This document shows, in pieces, positions 34,131 through 41,994 of a stretch of DNA of 55,404 bases. Under the pieces are notes generated by a model, which did not search any database, was not told where the DNA came from, and saw only the letters and a program-made list of their open reading frames with translations. The stretch lies in contig JAHEMN010000006.1 of the NCBI GenBank assembly GCA_024643645.1, positions 1 to 55,404 on the forward strand, written 5' to 3'. The position numbers were made by a program, and so were the translations under genes. Each line of letters starts with the position of its first letter. Positions within the stretch are counted from its first letter, which is position 1. This stretch comes from Chitinophagaceae bacterium (lineage in GTDB: Bacteria > Bacteroidota > Bacteroidia > Chitinophagales > Chitinophagaceae).

Positions 34131-34418
34131 TTATTTTTTAACCAGCAATCCTTTTACAAAACCTACGATAGCCATAAGTACACCTCCGCCAACTCCTCCA
34201 CCGGCAATGCTGCTGATGACTCCGCTTACATCTAATCCTGCACCTGAGCCATCTCCTAAGCCAAGCATGCCTAATAATTGCCCACCTAATCCACCTCCTA
34301 CAATACCTGCAATAGAATTACCAATAGTTCCAAGTGATGATTTAGGCATTAATTTGCCTGCTACATTACCTCCAACTGCTCCTGAGGCTAATTGGATAAT
34401 TAAAGGGATGATGTCCAT
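34131..34418 (-). CDS. small glycine-rich hydrophobic protein
   Basis: 95 residues. Two hydrophobic glycine-zipper-like stretches (IIQLASGAVGGNVAGKLM and IAGIVGGGLGGQLLGMLGLG) and a third at the end (GGGVGGGVLMAIVGFVKGLLVKK) suggest a membrane-inserted or self-assembling protein. It has no cleavable signal peptide. Similar short proteins are common in Bacteroidota, but I know no function. It has its own terminator and is probably monocistronic. Confidence 0.75.
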   Translation of the reverse strand: MDIIPLIIQLASGAVGGNVAGKLMPKSSLGTIGNSIAGIVGGGLGGQLLGMLGLGDGSGAGLDVSGVISSIAGGGVGGGVLMAIVGFVKGLLVKK

Positions 34419-34514
34419 AAAAATTTGTTTTGGTTAATTAATAATTCAAAAGGTATGGTAATAATTTTAAAATGTTTTCTTTTTGTTTACTGGCAACATT
34501 TCCCGAAAGTGATA

Positions 34515-34712
34515 TTATCGGAAACCAGGAAAATTTTTTGAAGAATGATATGCAATATCCCTTTTGGTAAACCAGGTCGTTGATTCACTGTCATGATCGC
34601 CATGGTAATTGATGCAGATATCTTCATGTGCTGCAATATCTCGCACAGCAAGTACCGATACAGCCTTATCTTTATTATAGTCTCTTCCTAATTGTTTCAA
34701 CGTCGAGCCCAA
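34515..34712 (-). pseudogene. SET-domain protein remnant (N-terminus missing)
   Basis: 65 codons from a TTG. LAVRDIAAHEDICINYHGD followed by TTWF matches the C-terminal half of bacterial SET-domain lysine methyltransferases (consensus RDI..GEE..INY.GD). The 70-80 residues that would form the rest of the fold, including the entry motif and the N-H-S residues, are absent. The upstream sequence is occupied by the DUF998-like gene, with which it overlaps by 16 bases. It most likely lost its 5' part when that gene moved in. Confidence 0.6.
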
Positions 34713-35374
34713 CTATTAGCAATGCCAATGTTGGTGGCTGTTTTTTCTGTCCCACGAAAGAGTTTTATGTCAATGCAGCAAACCCAAATTAAAAAAGTCG
34801 CAAAACTAATTTTTTGAATTACTGGCAAATAAACAATAAGCTGTTTATTGTAGTAAACATAATTGTTAAGTCCTACGAATAAAACGTTTACAAGTCCAAA
34901 TGCAAAAAGTCCAAACCATCTTGTTTTATAGAGCCCAACAAAAGTCCCAACTGTTGCAATGAGTCCAAACAAAGATGCAATATTTGTTACTAAGTCGTGA
35001 TTGATACTGGGAAATAAAAAGAAGGCAATTGTCATTGCAAGTGTCCCTGAAATTTGGATTATCAGTTTTAGTTTTTTGTCAATGTTAATGTGTTTTGGAA
35101 GCAAAAGCCAAAAGAAAGAAAGTGTAAAACAAAGTATAAACATCCCTGTCATAGCAATTGGTTTAGCAGGATTGGGTTGTCCGTTAATTGCCGTTTCGTT
35201 TAGCAAGTTGCACCAATAGTTATTTGTCCAACTAAACCCAATTGAGTTTTTGTCAACCTGTGAACCGCCTGGATAAAAAAGTGTCGCAACAAAATAAAGA
35301 AGAACAAAAAGCAGTGTCCCAAAGATTGGTGTTAGTAACCAAATATTTTTTGCTTTGTCAGTGTAGTTTGTCAA
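34697..35374 (-). CDS. DUF998-like integral membrane protein in a cassette-like unit
   Basis: 225 residues from TTG 35374; no in-frame ATG precedes it before a stop. Six membrane helices, with FYPGGSQVDKNSIGFSWTNNYWCNLLNE between helices 1 and 2, as in DUF998 (FrpB-like, unknown function) proteins. The C-terminus (ATNIGIANSWARR) is encoded by a hairpin at 34709-34734, so the coding end is probably recent. Codon use, with frequent GGA, TTG and short A/T-rich runs, differs from the neighbours. A 10-bp inverted repeat and a second hairpin bound the gene, suggesting transfer as a unit. Confidence 0.65.
   Translation of the reverse strand: MTNYTDKAKNIWLLTPIFGTLLFVLLYFVATLFYPGGSQVDKNSIGFSWTNNYWCNLLNETAINGQPNPAKPIAMTGMFILCFTLSFFWLLLPKHINIDKKLKLIIQISGTLAMTIAFFLFPSINHDLVTNIASLFGLIATVGTFVGLYKTRWFGLFAFGLVNVLFVGLNNYVYYNKQLIVYLPVIQKISFATFLIWVCCIDIKLFRGTEKTATNIGIANSWARR
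34707..34739. repeat. attC-like imperfect hairpin at the 3' edge of the DUF998-like gene
   Basis: On plus, CCAAC (34709-34713) pairs with GTTGG (34730-34734); inside, ATT/AAT and GC/GC pair around an AAT loop with an unpaired T at 34714. GCCCAAC at 34707-34713 fits the integron core RYYYAAC. Unlike known attC sites it is short, and no integrase is present. Confidence 0.45.
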
Positions 35375-35418
35375 AATGAATTGTAACTTTTTTCAGTAAG
35401 ATTGCGTTCAAATAAAAT

Positions 35419-35490
35419 AGCCACCAACTCATAAATATACGCAACTCCTTGTACAGAATAATATTGAATTTCAGGATAAAACTGTACAAG
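35419..35490. repeat. inverted repeats at the 5' edge of the DUF998-like gene
   Basis: AGCCACCAAC at 35419-35428 is the exact inverse of GTTGGTGGCT at 34730-34739 on the other side of the gene. Next to it CTTGTACAG (35448-35456) and CTGTACAAG (35482-35490) form a perfect 9-bp inverted repeat separated by 25 bases. Confidence 0.55.
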
Positions 35491-35595
35491 AGATAAATTT
35501 TGTACTTGGTTTGAAAATTTTAGAAAAAGTGAAATCAATTAAGTTTAAACAACTAAAATTTGAAATTAGTAGCCAATTTGTATCGGGAGTATTTT

Positions 35596-36027
35596 TTATT
35601 TCTTTTCGTAATTAATAATCACTACAAGATTATCTTTGCCAGTTTGTTTTAAACCATGAGAGCTACCGGCATGTGTAAGTATAGCATCGCCACCTGATAC
35701 GATAAATATTTTTCCATTCATCATCATTTCACCATCTCCACTTACAATATAATAGATCTCTTCTTCCTTTTGTAAATGATAGCCAATGGCAGCGCCGGGG
35801 TGCAATATCCTTTTGGTAAATTGTAATTTAGAATCGGTTGCTTTATCAAAAAATTTATGTGCCGTAGTAGTGCCGCCGCCTTTATGCGGTCCTGTTTCTG
35901 TTTTTGCTATGGCTGCTTCATGTTCCAGTATATAGCCTTCCTGCTGTTGCCGGGCAAATAATGAAGGAATAAATAAAGCCAGTACAATACAGACAGGTAT
36001 AAAAAGTAGTAAGGATCTTTTTTTCAT
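35596..36027 (-). CDS. exported cupin-domain protein
   Basis: 143 residues from ATG 36027; the open frame to 36084 overlaps the acetyltransferase gene and hides the signal peptide (MKKRSLLLFIPVCIVLALFIPSLFA), so it is rejected. The mature part is a single cupin: RILHPGAAIGYHLQKEEEIYYIVSGDGEMMMNGKIFIVSGGDAILTHAGSSHGLKQ contains the GxHxhxxxxE-type first motif (H, E, E) and the second motif with His in SSHG. A metal-binding periplasmic protein, substrate unknown. Last gene of the murA operon. Confidence 0.82.
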   Translation of the reverse strand: MKKRSLLLFIPVCIVLALFIPSLFARQQQEGYILEHEAAIAKTETGPHKGGGTTTAHKFFDKATDSKLQFTKRILHPGAAIGYHLQKEEEIYYIVSGDGEMMMNGKIFIVSGGDAILTHAGSSHGLKQTGKDNLVVIINYEKK

Positions 36028-36043
36028 AACAAAAACTATATCG

Positions 36044-36643
36044 TTAATAAATACTTTGCAGCAATTTCTCTTTGGTGCCACCAAACCATTCCTCTTTTAC
36101 AATACTCATAATGATACTGTCTCTTCTATGACCCTGCACGGTTGGCATATGGTTGCGTAGTATGCCTTCTTCAACACAGCCAATGGCTTTCATGGCGACA
36201 ATGCTTTCTTTGTTCTTTGCATCTGCCCGAAACTCCAGCCGCTCCAGTCCCCACTCTTCAAAAGCAAAGCTGAGCAATAATAATTTACAATGCCGGTTCA
36301 ATCCTGTTCGGCGAAATGCTTTGCCATACCAGGTAAAGCCTAGTTGTGCGGTGGTATATAAAGTATTGATATCGTAAAACCGGGTACTGCCGGCATAGGC
36401 TTTTGCCATTTTATCATACACAATAAAAGGATATTCTTTCTGTTCGTTCCTGTTTTGTAATGCAGCAGTTATATATGAATTCAGGTTCTCTTCTCCGGCA
36501 GCTGTTTGTAATCCATATTGCCAGGTATCCGGTTCCTGCAATGAAAAAGGAAGGAGGTGTTCGTAATCACTTTCCTCCAGCGAACGTAGTAATACCCTTT
36601 CATTTTCGAGTATGGGTTGCTGTTGAAAAATATTTAGGTGCAT
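36044..36643 (-). CDS. GNAT acetyltransferase (RimJ/RimL-like)
   Basis: 199 residues. LENERVLLRSLEESDYEHLLPF at the start, YAGSTRFYDI, LGFTWYGKAFRRTGLNRHCKLLLLSFAFEEWGLERLEFRADAKNKESIVAMKAIGCVEEGILRNHM form the GNAT acetyl-CoA fold, with the RRTGLN loop in the pyrophosphate-binding place. The substrate, an amine of a protein or small molecule, is not predictable. It lies 1 base after the murA stop, so it is co-transcribed with murA. Confidence 0.87.
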   Translation of the reverse strand: MHLNIFQQQPILENERVLLRSLEESDYEHLLPFSLQEPDTWQYGLQTAAGEENLNSYITAALQNRNEQKEYPFIVYDKMAKAYAGSTRFYDINTLYTTAQLGFTWYGKAFRRTGLNRHCKLLLLSFAFEEWGLERLEFRADAKNKESIVAMKAIGCVEEGILRNHMPTVQGHRRDSIIMSIVKEEWFGGTKEKLLQSIY

Positions 36644-36644
36644 A

Positions 36645-37952
36645 TTATCCTGCTATTCTTTGTATATCGGCTCCCAGTTTTCTCAGCCGTTCGTCAATAT
36701 CCTGGTATCCACGGTCTATCTGTTCTATGTTTTGTATGATGCTTTTTCCATCGGCACTCAATGCTGCAATTAATAAAGCAACACCAGCACGGATATCGGG
36801 TGAACTCATTGTAATACCGCGGAGCATCTGCTCTCTCTCCAAACCGATCACCACGGCACGGTGCGGATCGCATAGTACGATCCTTGCACCCATATCGATC
36901 AGCTTATCTACAAAGAACAAACGACTCTCAAACATTTTCTGGTGTATCAGCAATGAACCCTTCGCTTGTATGGCGGTTACTAATACAATACTTAACAGGT
37001 CCGGTGTAAACCCCGGCCACGGATGATCGGAGATCGTCATTACCGATCCGTCTAAAAAAGTTTGTATCTCATACACTTCCTGCGCAGGTATATGTATATC
37101 ATCACCATTAAAATTCAATTGTATACCCAGTTGCTGAAATTTTTCAGGAATGATACCTAGATGTTCTATGCCTGCTCCTTTGATGGTTATATCACTCTGC
37201 GTCATAGCTGCCAGCCCGATGAATGATCCTACTTCGATCATATCTGGCAACATCTGGTGTGCTGTACCACCGAGATAGTCCACTCCTTCTATCGTCAGCA
37301 TATTACTGCCGATGCCGGTGATCTTCGCACCCATCTTGTTCAGCATCTTACACAATTGCTGAATGTAGGGTTCGCAGGCAGCATTATAAATAGTGGTTAC
37401 ACCATTGGCCATCGTAGCCGCCATGATGATATTGGCTGTACCTGTCACCGATGGTTCATCTAATAATAAAGATGCCCCTTTGAGGTTGGGTGCTTCCAGT
37501 TGAAAAAAGCCTGCATCATGATAAACAAAACTGGCACCCAGTTTTTCAAATCCAATAATATGCGTATCCAGTCTTCTGCGGCCTATCTTATCACCACCCG
37601 GTTTTGGTATAAATGCTTTTTTAAATCTTGACAACATAGGGCCGGCCAGCATCACAGAGCCACGAAGCTTGCCACTCTTCTTTTTATACGCATCGCTTTG
37701 CAAGTAATCGGTATTTACATCATCTGCTTGAAAGATGCAGGTGCTGCGGTTTGTTCTGTTCACTTTCACATTCATCTCTGCCAATAGCTCGATCAAAAGA
37801 TTTACATCAATGATGTTGGGAATATTATTAATGGTCACTTCTTCCGGTGTTAATAATACGGCGCTGATGATCTGCAGGGCTTCGTTCTTTGCTCCCTGCG
37901 GAATGATCTCGCCTTGTAATCTTTTGCCACCGTTTACTTCAAATGAATGCAT
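36645..37952 (-). CDS. murA: UDP-N-acetylglucosamine 1-carboxyvinyltransferase, Asp variant
   Basis: 435 residues from ATG 37952; the frame extends upstream to 38042 but crosses the terminator hairpin at 38027-38053. GGKRLQGEIIPQGAKNEAL at the start is the family entry; EPSVTGTANIIMAATMANG and the later DGSVMTISDHPWPGFTPDLLS stretches also fit. It transfers enolpyruvate to UDP-GlcNAc, the first committed step of peptidoglycan synthesis. The catalytic loop reads IPKPGGDKIGRRR: residue 121 is Asp where E. coli has Cys115. The same replacement in M. tuberculosis and Chlamydia makes the enzyme fosfomycin-insensitive. Confidence 0.93.
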   Translation of the reverse strand: MHSFEVNGGKRLQGEIIPQGAKNEALQIISAVLLTPEEVTINNIPNIIDVNLLIELLAEMNVKVNRTNRSTCIFQADDVNTDYLQSDAYKKKSGKLRGSVMLAGPMLSRFKKAFIPKPGGDKIGRRRLDTHIIGFEKLGASFVYHDAGFFQLEAPNLKGASLLLDEPSVTGTANIIMAATMANGVTTIYNAACEPYIQQLCKMLNKMGAKITGIGSNMLTIEGVDYLGGTAHQMLPDMIEVGSFIGLAAMTQSDITIKGAGIEHLGIIPEKFQQLGIQLNFNGDDIHIPAQEVYEIQTFLDGSVMTISDHPWPGFTPDLLSIVLVTAIQAKGSLLIHQKMFESRLFFVDKLIDMGARIVLCDPHRAVVIGLEREQMLRGITMSSPDIRAGVALLIAALSADGKSIIQNIEQIDRGYQDIDERLRKLGADIQRIAG

Positions 37953-38020
37953 GATCGTTCGGTAATTAGTAAATGAGAAAATCTGAAATTGTGCTGAAAG
38001 GTAAAAAGAATGCACAGCAA

Positions 38021-38053
38021 TAAAAAAAGGTTGGTGAATCATTCACCAACCTT
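38021..38053 (-). terminator. terminator between the DUF4290 gene and murA
   Basis: AAGGTTGGTGAAT (38027-38039) and ATTCACCAACCTT (38041-38053) are perfect 13-base arms. On minus a T run follows (38022-38028 as A). murA therefore has its own promoter. Confidence 0.87.
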
Positions 38054-38080
38054 ACTATTTAAATATTTTAATACTATTGA

Positions 38081-38764
38081 TCAATACCTTTTCTTCTTGT
38101 AGCCACCGCCACCGCCGCCTCTGTTATCTCTACGTCCACCGCCACCGCCTCTGGCATCTCTCCGTCCGCCACCGCCTCTGTTATCCCTGCGTCCTCCCCG
38201 GTTGTCACGGCCTTCCTGTTGCGGGCGGAAAGCTTTAACATATGGGGTATTGGTAAATGTAAGTTGTCCTTTGGTAATGGCACTCAACTCACTTTGTATC
38301 GCATCATCATGTACCACTTCTTTGTGCCAGTTGTTGTACGCTAACTTCATGTAATAAGCGATCGCATTGGAAAGTCCCAGTTTCTTTTCCGGATCTTCTT
38401 CCTGCAATGCTTTATCTATTATCACTTCCAGGTTCTTACCAAGGTGTGAGAATTTAGGATTACTACTTGGATAAGGAAGCGGATCGGGTTTTGCTTTCAA
38501 TGTTTCCCTTGTAGGTATCGGGTAAGGAGATTTTACATCCAGCGTAAAATCAGAAATTAAAAAAAGATGATCCCACAGCTTATGCCTGAAATCTTCTACA
38601 TTCTTCAAATGCGGGTTTAAGAATCCCATTAATTCGATAACAGCCTGTGCATTTCGCTGGCGGCGTTCGGGGTCTTCGATAGTCATGATATGCTCCACCA
38701 TCTTTTGTACATGGCGTCCATATTCTCTCATCGTTAAATGATTCCTTGTCGTATTATACTCCAT
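38081..38764 (-). CDS. DUF4290 protein with RGG-rich tail
   Basis: 227 residues from ATG 38764, chosen over 38779 because family members begin MEYNT. The frame continues to 38911, past the promoter box. DUF4290 core about 1-175: MEYNTTRNHLTMREYGRHVQKMVEHI, NPHLKNVEDFRHKLWDHLFLISDF, YPIPTRETLKAKPDPLPYP. The last 45 residues are repeats of RRDNRGGGG type ending in YKKKRY, like RNA-binding RGG boxes. Cytoplasmic; function unknown, RNA binding is inferred. Conserved next to murA in Bacteroidota as far as I know. Confidence 0.87.
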   Translation of the reverse strand: MEYNTTRNHLTMREYGRHVQKMVEHIMTIEDPERRQRNAQAVIELMGFLNPHLKNVEDFRHKLWDHLFLISDFTLDVKSPYPIPTRETLKAKPDPLPYPSSNPKFSHLGKNLEVIIDKALQEEDPEKKLGLSNAIAYYMKLAYNNWHKEVVHDDAIQSELSAITKGQLTFTNTPYVKAFRPQQEGRDNRGGRRDNRGGGGRRDARGGGGGRRDNRGGGGGGYKKKRY

Positions 38765-38785
38765 TGCATCTATATCCATATACAA

Positions 38786-38793
38786 CAAATGTA
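38786..38793 (-). promoter_or_regulatory. TAnnTTTG box of the DUF4290 gene
   Basis: On minus TACATTTG, 21 bases before ATG 38764 and only 6 bases before the alternative ATG 38779, which would be leaderless. Confidence 0.6.
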
Positions 38794-38870
38794 GTAAAGA
38801 GTTAATTAGGTTGCAACTCGGGTTTTTTAGATGTGAAAAATTTAATTGTTGGTGGTTACAAAAGGGCAAA

Positions 38871-38899
38871 AAGAAAGGGGCCTTGAAAAAGACCCCTTT
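38871..38899 (-). terminator. probable terminator of the second T9SS substrate gene
   Basis: AAAGGGG (38874-38880) pairs with CCCCTTT (38893-38899). On minus it is followed by CTTTTT. Confidence 0.5.
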
Positions 38900-38929
38900 A
38901 CAAGCCACCATCCTCTTCCACCTAAGAGG

Positions 38930-40132
38930 TCATTTTATAAAAAGTTGATTGATACTATACCGCTTGCTTGCCGGATCCGTTACCCGTAACCAATACATTC
39001 CATTTTGTAACGGTGCTGCCAGTTGATATAAAGAACCATTTACCACTATTTCTTTTGCCACTACTTTTTGTGCCTGTGTATTAAAGATCTCCAGGAGCAA
39101 ATTTTCGTTCTGAATATTATCAAATTTGATACCAACTATACCTTTTGAGGGGTTTGGGTATAGAATAAATTTAGAAGTAGAGGAGTTTTTCAGCGTAACT
39201 GTCCGAATCTCTGAAAAACGGCTATAGCCAGTTGCATAAACCTGGCGTATCCTGAAATAGTAAAGCCCGTTGTTTTGTTCCTGTGTTGTATATGGAAACT
39301 GATACGGAATGGCAGGTGCATGCAATTCATTCACTGTTCCCTGCGATTCAAAATGGATTCCATCCCTGCTCATTTCTACTTCATAATGATAATCGGGATT
39401 TTCAGTGTTTCGGGTTTCGTCCCATTTAAGCGAAGCTTTATTTTCTGTTTCTTTTTGTATACGGAAATTGGTAACATTCAATGGTAATATCAACCCGGGG
39501 CAGGTGCAATACTCAAAGCGAAAACGAACCAATGCAGAAGTGGCAACCGTACTGTTATAATTTCCTCCCGTGCAGGTTACGTTTGTAAAGGCAGTAATGT
39601 TATATAAATAAGTAACACTGTCGTGTCCGTAAAACTGAAAAAGCGAATCTGAGTTATTGATAGTAGCACATCGGGTTACTGCATTCAATACAGTGTCTTT
39701 TGAAATAGAAACGAAATCAGGCCCTGCTCCCAATGGTGCTGTTGATGCTCCGAGTGCAAAAGGCCCGTAGTGATAATTGGTACTATTGGTAAGGGGTGCA
39801 CTCAGTCCCGGTCCTGTAATCTGGTCTGTACGTATATAATATACATCAGCCGTTTGTGGCGATGCAGAATTATTCTCTACACTTACCGAATCTACTACAC
39901 CGGTAATGGTGATACAGATCCTTAAACAGGTAAGCAATCCATCAAAGGGATCTGCCTGCGGAAATTTTACATACAAAGTATTTATACCGGGTGGGGTAGC
40001 AATCGTGGTGTCGTAAGCTACTTGTCCCGGTACTATATCATACGGACATTGAGCATTTGTTTGCTGGTGGCTAATCAATTGTATTATAATAAACATACAA
40101 CCTGAAAGAAAACGGAAGTAAATATTTTTCAT
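38930..40132 (-). CDS. secreted protein with T9SS sorting domain
   Basis: 400 residues. Signal peptide ends near TNAQ (residue 28). A beta-rich domain (about 30-215) carries several Cys (CLRICITITG, RCATINN, NVTCTGG, EYCTCPG) and may be a choice-of-anchor-type domain. Next comes a fibronectin-like segment (LPLNVTNFRIQKETENKASLKWDETRN, HYEVEMSRDGIHFESQG, YYFRIRQV). The type IX C-terminal domain is FILYPNPSKGIVGIKFD through GMYWLRVTDPASKRYSINQLFIK. Surface or extracellular. Monocistronic. Confidence 0.85.
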   Translation of the reverse strand: MKNIYFRFLSGCMFIIIQLISHQQTNAQCPYDIVPGQVAYDTTIATPPGINTLYVKFPQADPFDGLLTCLRICITITGVVDSVSVENNSASPQTADVYYIRTDQITGPGLSAPLTNSTNYHYGPFALGASTAPLGAGPDFVSISKDTVLNAVTRCATINNSDSLFQFYGHDSVTYLYNITAFTNVTCTGGNYNSTVATSALVRFRFEYCTCPGLILPLNVTNFRIQKETENKASLKWDETRNTENPDYHYEVEMSRDGIHFESQGTVNELHAPAIPYQFPYTTQEQNNGLYYFRIRQVYATGYSRFSEIRTVTLKNSSTSKFILYPNPSKGIVGIKFDNIQNENLLLEIFNTQAQKVVAKEIVVNGSLYQLAAPLQNGMYWLRVTDPASKRYSINQLFIK

Positions 40133-40370
40133 AGGTTTTAGTTTTGGATTACACTTAAATTGTTAGCGGTATAAAAGTAATACCGGCAGGTACGCTGTAC
40201 AATTGTAAAAGTGACCGTTTTTACAACCGGTATTTAATGAATATCCACAGTAATTACGCTAACTAAAATCTGTATTGCAACGGACGTAGATCAGTGCCGT
40301 AATACAGATGCTTTTTCATAATAGCATTTATTTTTCAACAGACGAATTACGCAGTAGTTCCTACAACCAA

Positions 40371-40378
40371 TACCTTTG
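40371..40378 (+). promoter_or_regulatory. TAnnTTTG box of the glycosyltransferase gene
   Basis: TACCTTTG, 9 bases before ATG 40388. It overlaps an in-frame TTG at 40376, ruling that start out. Confidence 0.62.
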
Positions 40379-40387
40379 CAAACATTC

Positions 40388-41512
40388 ATGATCATTGTGA
40401 TAAATACGAGATCTCTGTTTTCCGGTCAGCCGGAAAGACATCGTAATTTTATTGATGAAACATTTTACAGAATTGTAAAAGAGCATCCGGAGCATGAGTT
40501 TATTTTCGTTGTTGATAAATCTGATGAGAAAAGATTTGCATTTGCTGCAAATAATACAGCGATACATACAGTCCCTTTTCCATCATCTTCCCTGCTTTGG
40601 AAGTATTGGTATAGTGTAAAGCTTCCTGCTGTTTTAAAAAAATACAAGGCAGATGTTTTGGTTTGCGGTGATGGATGCTGTTCTCTTAAAACAAAAATTC
40701 CGCAATGTCTTTTGGTGTATGATCTTTCATTTTTGAACAAACCGTTGGTCATTAAAAAGTCAAAGGCTGCTTTTTTAAAAAGGAATATGCCGAAGTTTTT
40801 GGTGAAAGCAAGATCAGTTGCAACTATTACCAGTCATTTAAAGAAAACTATAAAAGACGGTTACCAGGTAAGTGGTTCGAAGATCGATACAGTGTATCCA
40901 GGTATCAGTGAAAATTTTCAACCTTTATCTATTGAGGAAAAAATTGAATTGAAGAATAAGTATACAGAAGGCAAAGAATATTTTTTGTATTCAGGAGCTA
41001 TTCATGCCGGAAAAAATCTCATCGATCTGCTAAAGGCATTTTCTCTTTTTAAAAAGCGGCAGCAAACCAATATGAAATTGGTGCTGGCAGGTAGTGTTGC
41101 CATTAATTACAATTCGTTTTCAAAGAGTCTACAAACTTATAAGTACAGAAATGATGTAGTACTTACCGGACATTTGGAAGAAAATGAATTGGCAAAATTG
41201 ACTGGAGCATCTTATGGTTTAATAAACCCATGTGTTGCAGAAGAATTGGATGTAGTTGTTTTAGAAGCAATGCAATGTAATGTGCCTGTTATTGTTGCTA
41301 ATACGGTAACGATGCATGAGGTAACAAAAAATGCAGCTCTTTACGCTACTGCTTCAAACAATAAAGACCTGGCAGATAAAATGATGCTTTTATATAAAGA
41401 TGAAAAGGGGAGAAATGAAATGATCAATAAAGGAAGCGAACTTATTGTTGCTTTCAATTGGGATGCAACAGCCCGTCTTTTATGGCAAAGCATTCAAAAA
41501 GCTATCAGTTGA
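40388..41512 (+). CDS. glycosyltransferase, GT-B fold (family 4-like)
   Basis: 374 residues. N-terminal Rossmann half begins MIIVINTRSLFSGQPERH and includes VKLPAVLKKYKADVLVCGDG. The C-terminal half has YFLYSGAIHAGKNLIDLLKAFSLFK, MKLVLAGSV, DVVLTGHLEENELAKLTGASYGLINPCVAEELDVVVLEAMQCNVPVI, in which the E-x7-E motif of GT4 enzymes is seen near 285-295. It transfers a sugar from a nucleotide donor onto an unknown acceptor at the cytoplasmic side. No other glycan genes are adjacent. Confidence 0.85.
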   Translation: MIIVINTRSLFSGQPERHRNFIDETFYRIVKEHPEHEFIFVVDKSDEKRFAFAANNTAIHTVPFPSSSLLWKYWYSVKLPAVLKKYKADVLVCGDGCCSLKTKIPQCLLVYDLSFLNKPLVIKKSKAAFLKRNMPKFLVKARSVATITSHLKKTIKDGYQVSGSKIDTVYPGISENFQPLSIEEKIELKNKYTEGKEYFLYSGAIHAGKNLIDLLKAFSLFKKRQQTNMKLVLAGSVAINYNSFSKSLQTYKYRNDVVLTGHLEENELAKLTGASYGLINPCVAEELDVVVLEAMQCNVPVIVANTVTMHEVTKNAALYATASNNKDLADKMMLLYKDEKGRNEMINKGSELIVAFNWDATARLLWQSIQKAIS

Positions 41513-41519
41513 TTTCAAT

Positions 41520-41527
41520 TACCTTTG
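41520..41527 (+). promoter_or_regulatory. TAnnTTTG box of gldC
   Basis: TACCTTTG, 47 bases before the gldC ATG. Confidence 0.5.
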
Positions 41528-41574
41528 CTGCCTTAAAAAATCAACAATACCAAAGAGTAAAACAAAAATAGTTT

Positions 41575-41925
41575 ATGAAAAAATCTACTATTACAATAGA
41601 TGTAATGACCGATGAAAACCGGGTGCCGGATTCAATTAGCTGGAGTGCAACAGATACCGGTGCAGAAAATGCACAGAAGGCAAAAGCAATGATGATCTCT
41701 TTTTGGGATAGTGCAGATAAAGCAGCCTTACGGATCGATCTCTGGACAAAAGATATGATGGTGGATGAAATGGCCGATTTCTTTTTTCAAACCATGATGA
41801 CAATGGCCGATACTTATGGCCGTGCTACGAAATACAAAGACCAGGTGGAAGAAATGAAAACATTTGCACAGGACTTTTATCAGAAGTTCAAAGCAAAGCA
41901 GTTGAAAGAAAATAAAGCAGATTAA
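41575..41925 (+). CDS. gldC: gliding motility protein GldC
   Basis: 116 residues, no signal peptide. MKKSTITIDVMTDENRVPDSISWSATDTG, then MMISFWDSADKAALRIDLWTKDMMVDEMADFFFQTMMTMADTYGRAT match GldC closely. GldC is a cytoplasmic accessory of gliding and type IX secretion in Bacteroidota. Its presence agrees with the T9SS substrates and PorG-like barrel in this window. It heads a run of small genes with YqeY and CvpA. Confidence 0.9.
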   Translation: MKKSTITIDVMTDENRVPDSISWSATDTGAENAQKAKAMMISFWDSADKAALRIDLWTKDMMVDEMADFFFQTMMTMADTYGRATKYKDQVEEMKTFAQDFYQKFKAKQLKENKAD

Positions 41926-41994
41926 AATTTAGAGTGTGTTTTCATTTTAATTGATCTATAAAAAAACATAATTAAGAAACTAAAAATTTTTACA

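Noticed and set aside
34707-35490. A true integron
   Set aside because: No integrase, no attI and no further cassettes are in the window; the hairpin is much shorter than known attC sites. Kept only as cassette-like.
38090-38215. Tandem GC-rich repeats that could be taken for a CRISPR-like array
   Set aside because: Units are short, without spacers, and encode the RGG tail in frame.
38074-38283. Minus-strand 69-codon frame in the RGG region
   Set aside because: Shifted frame of the repetitive RGG-coding DNA; the repeated codons keep other frames open.
40203-40226. Inverted repeat TTGTAAAA/TTTTACAA between divergent genes
   Set aside because: Short and A/T-rich, 70 bp from either promoter; likely chance in this composition.
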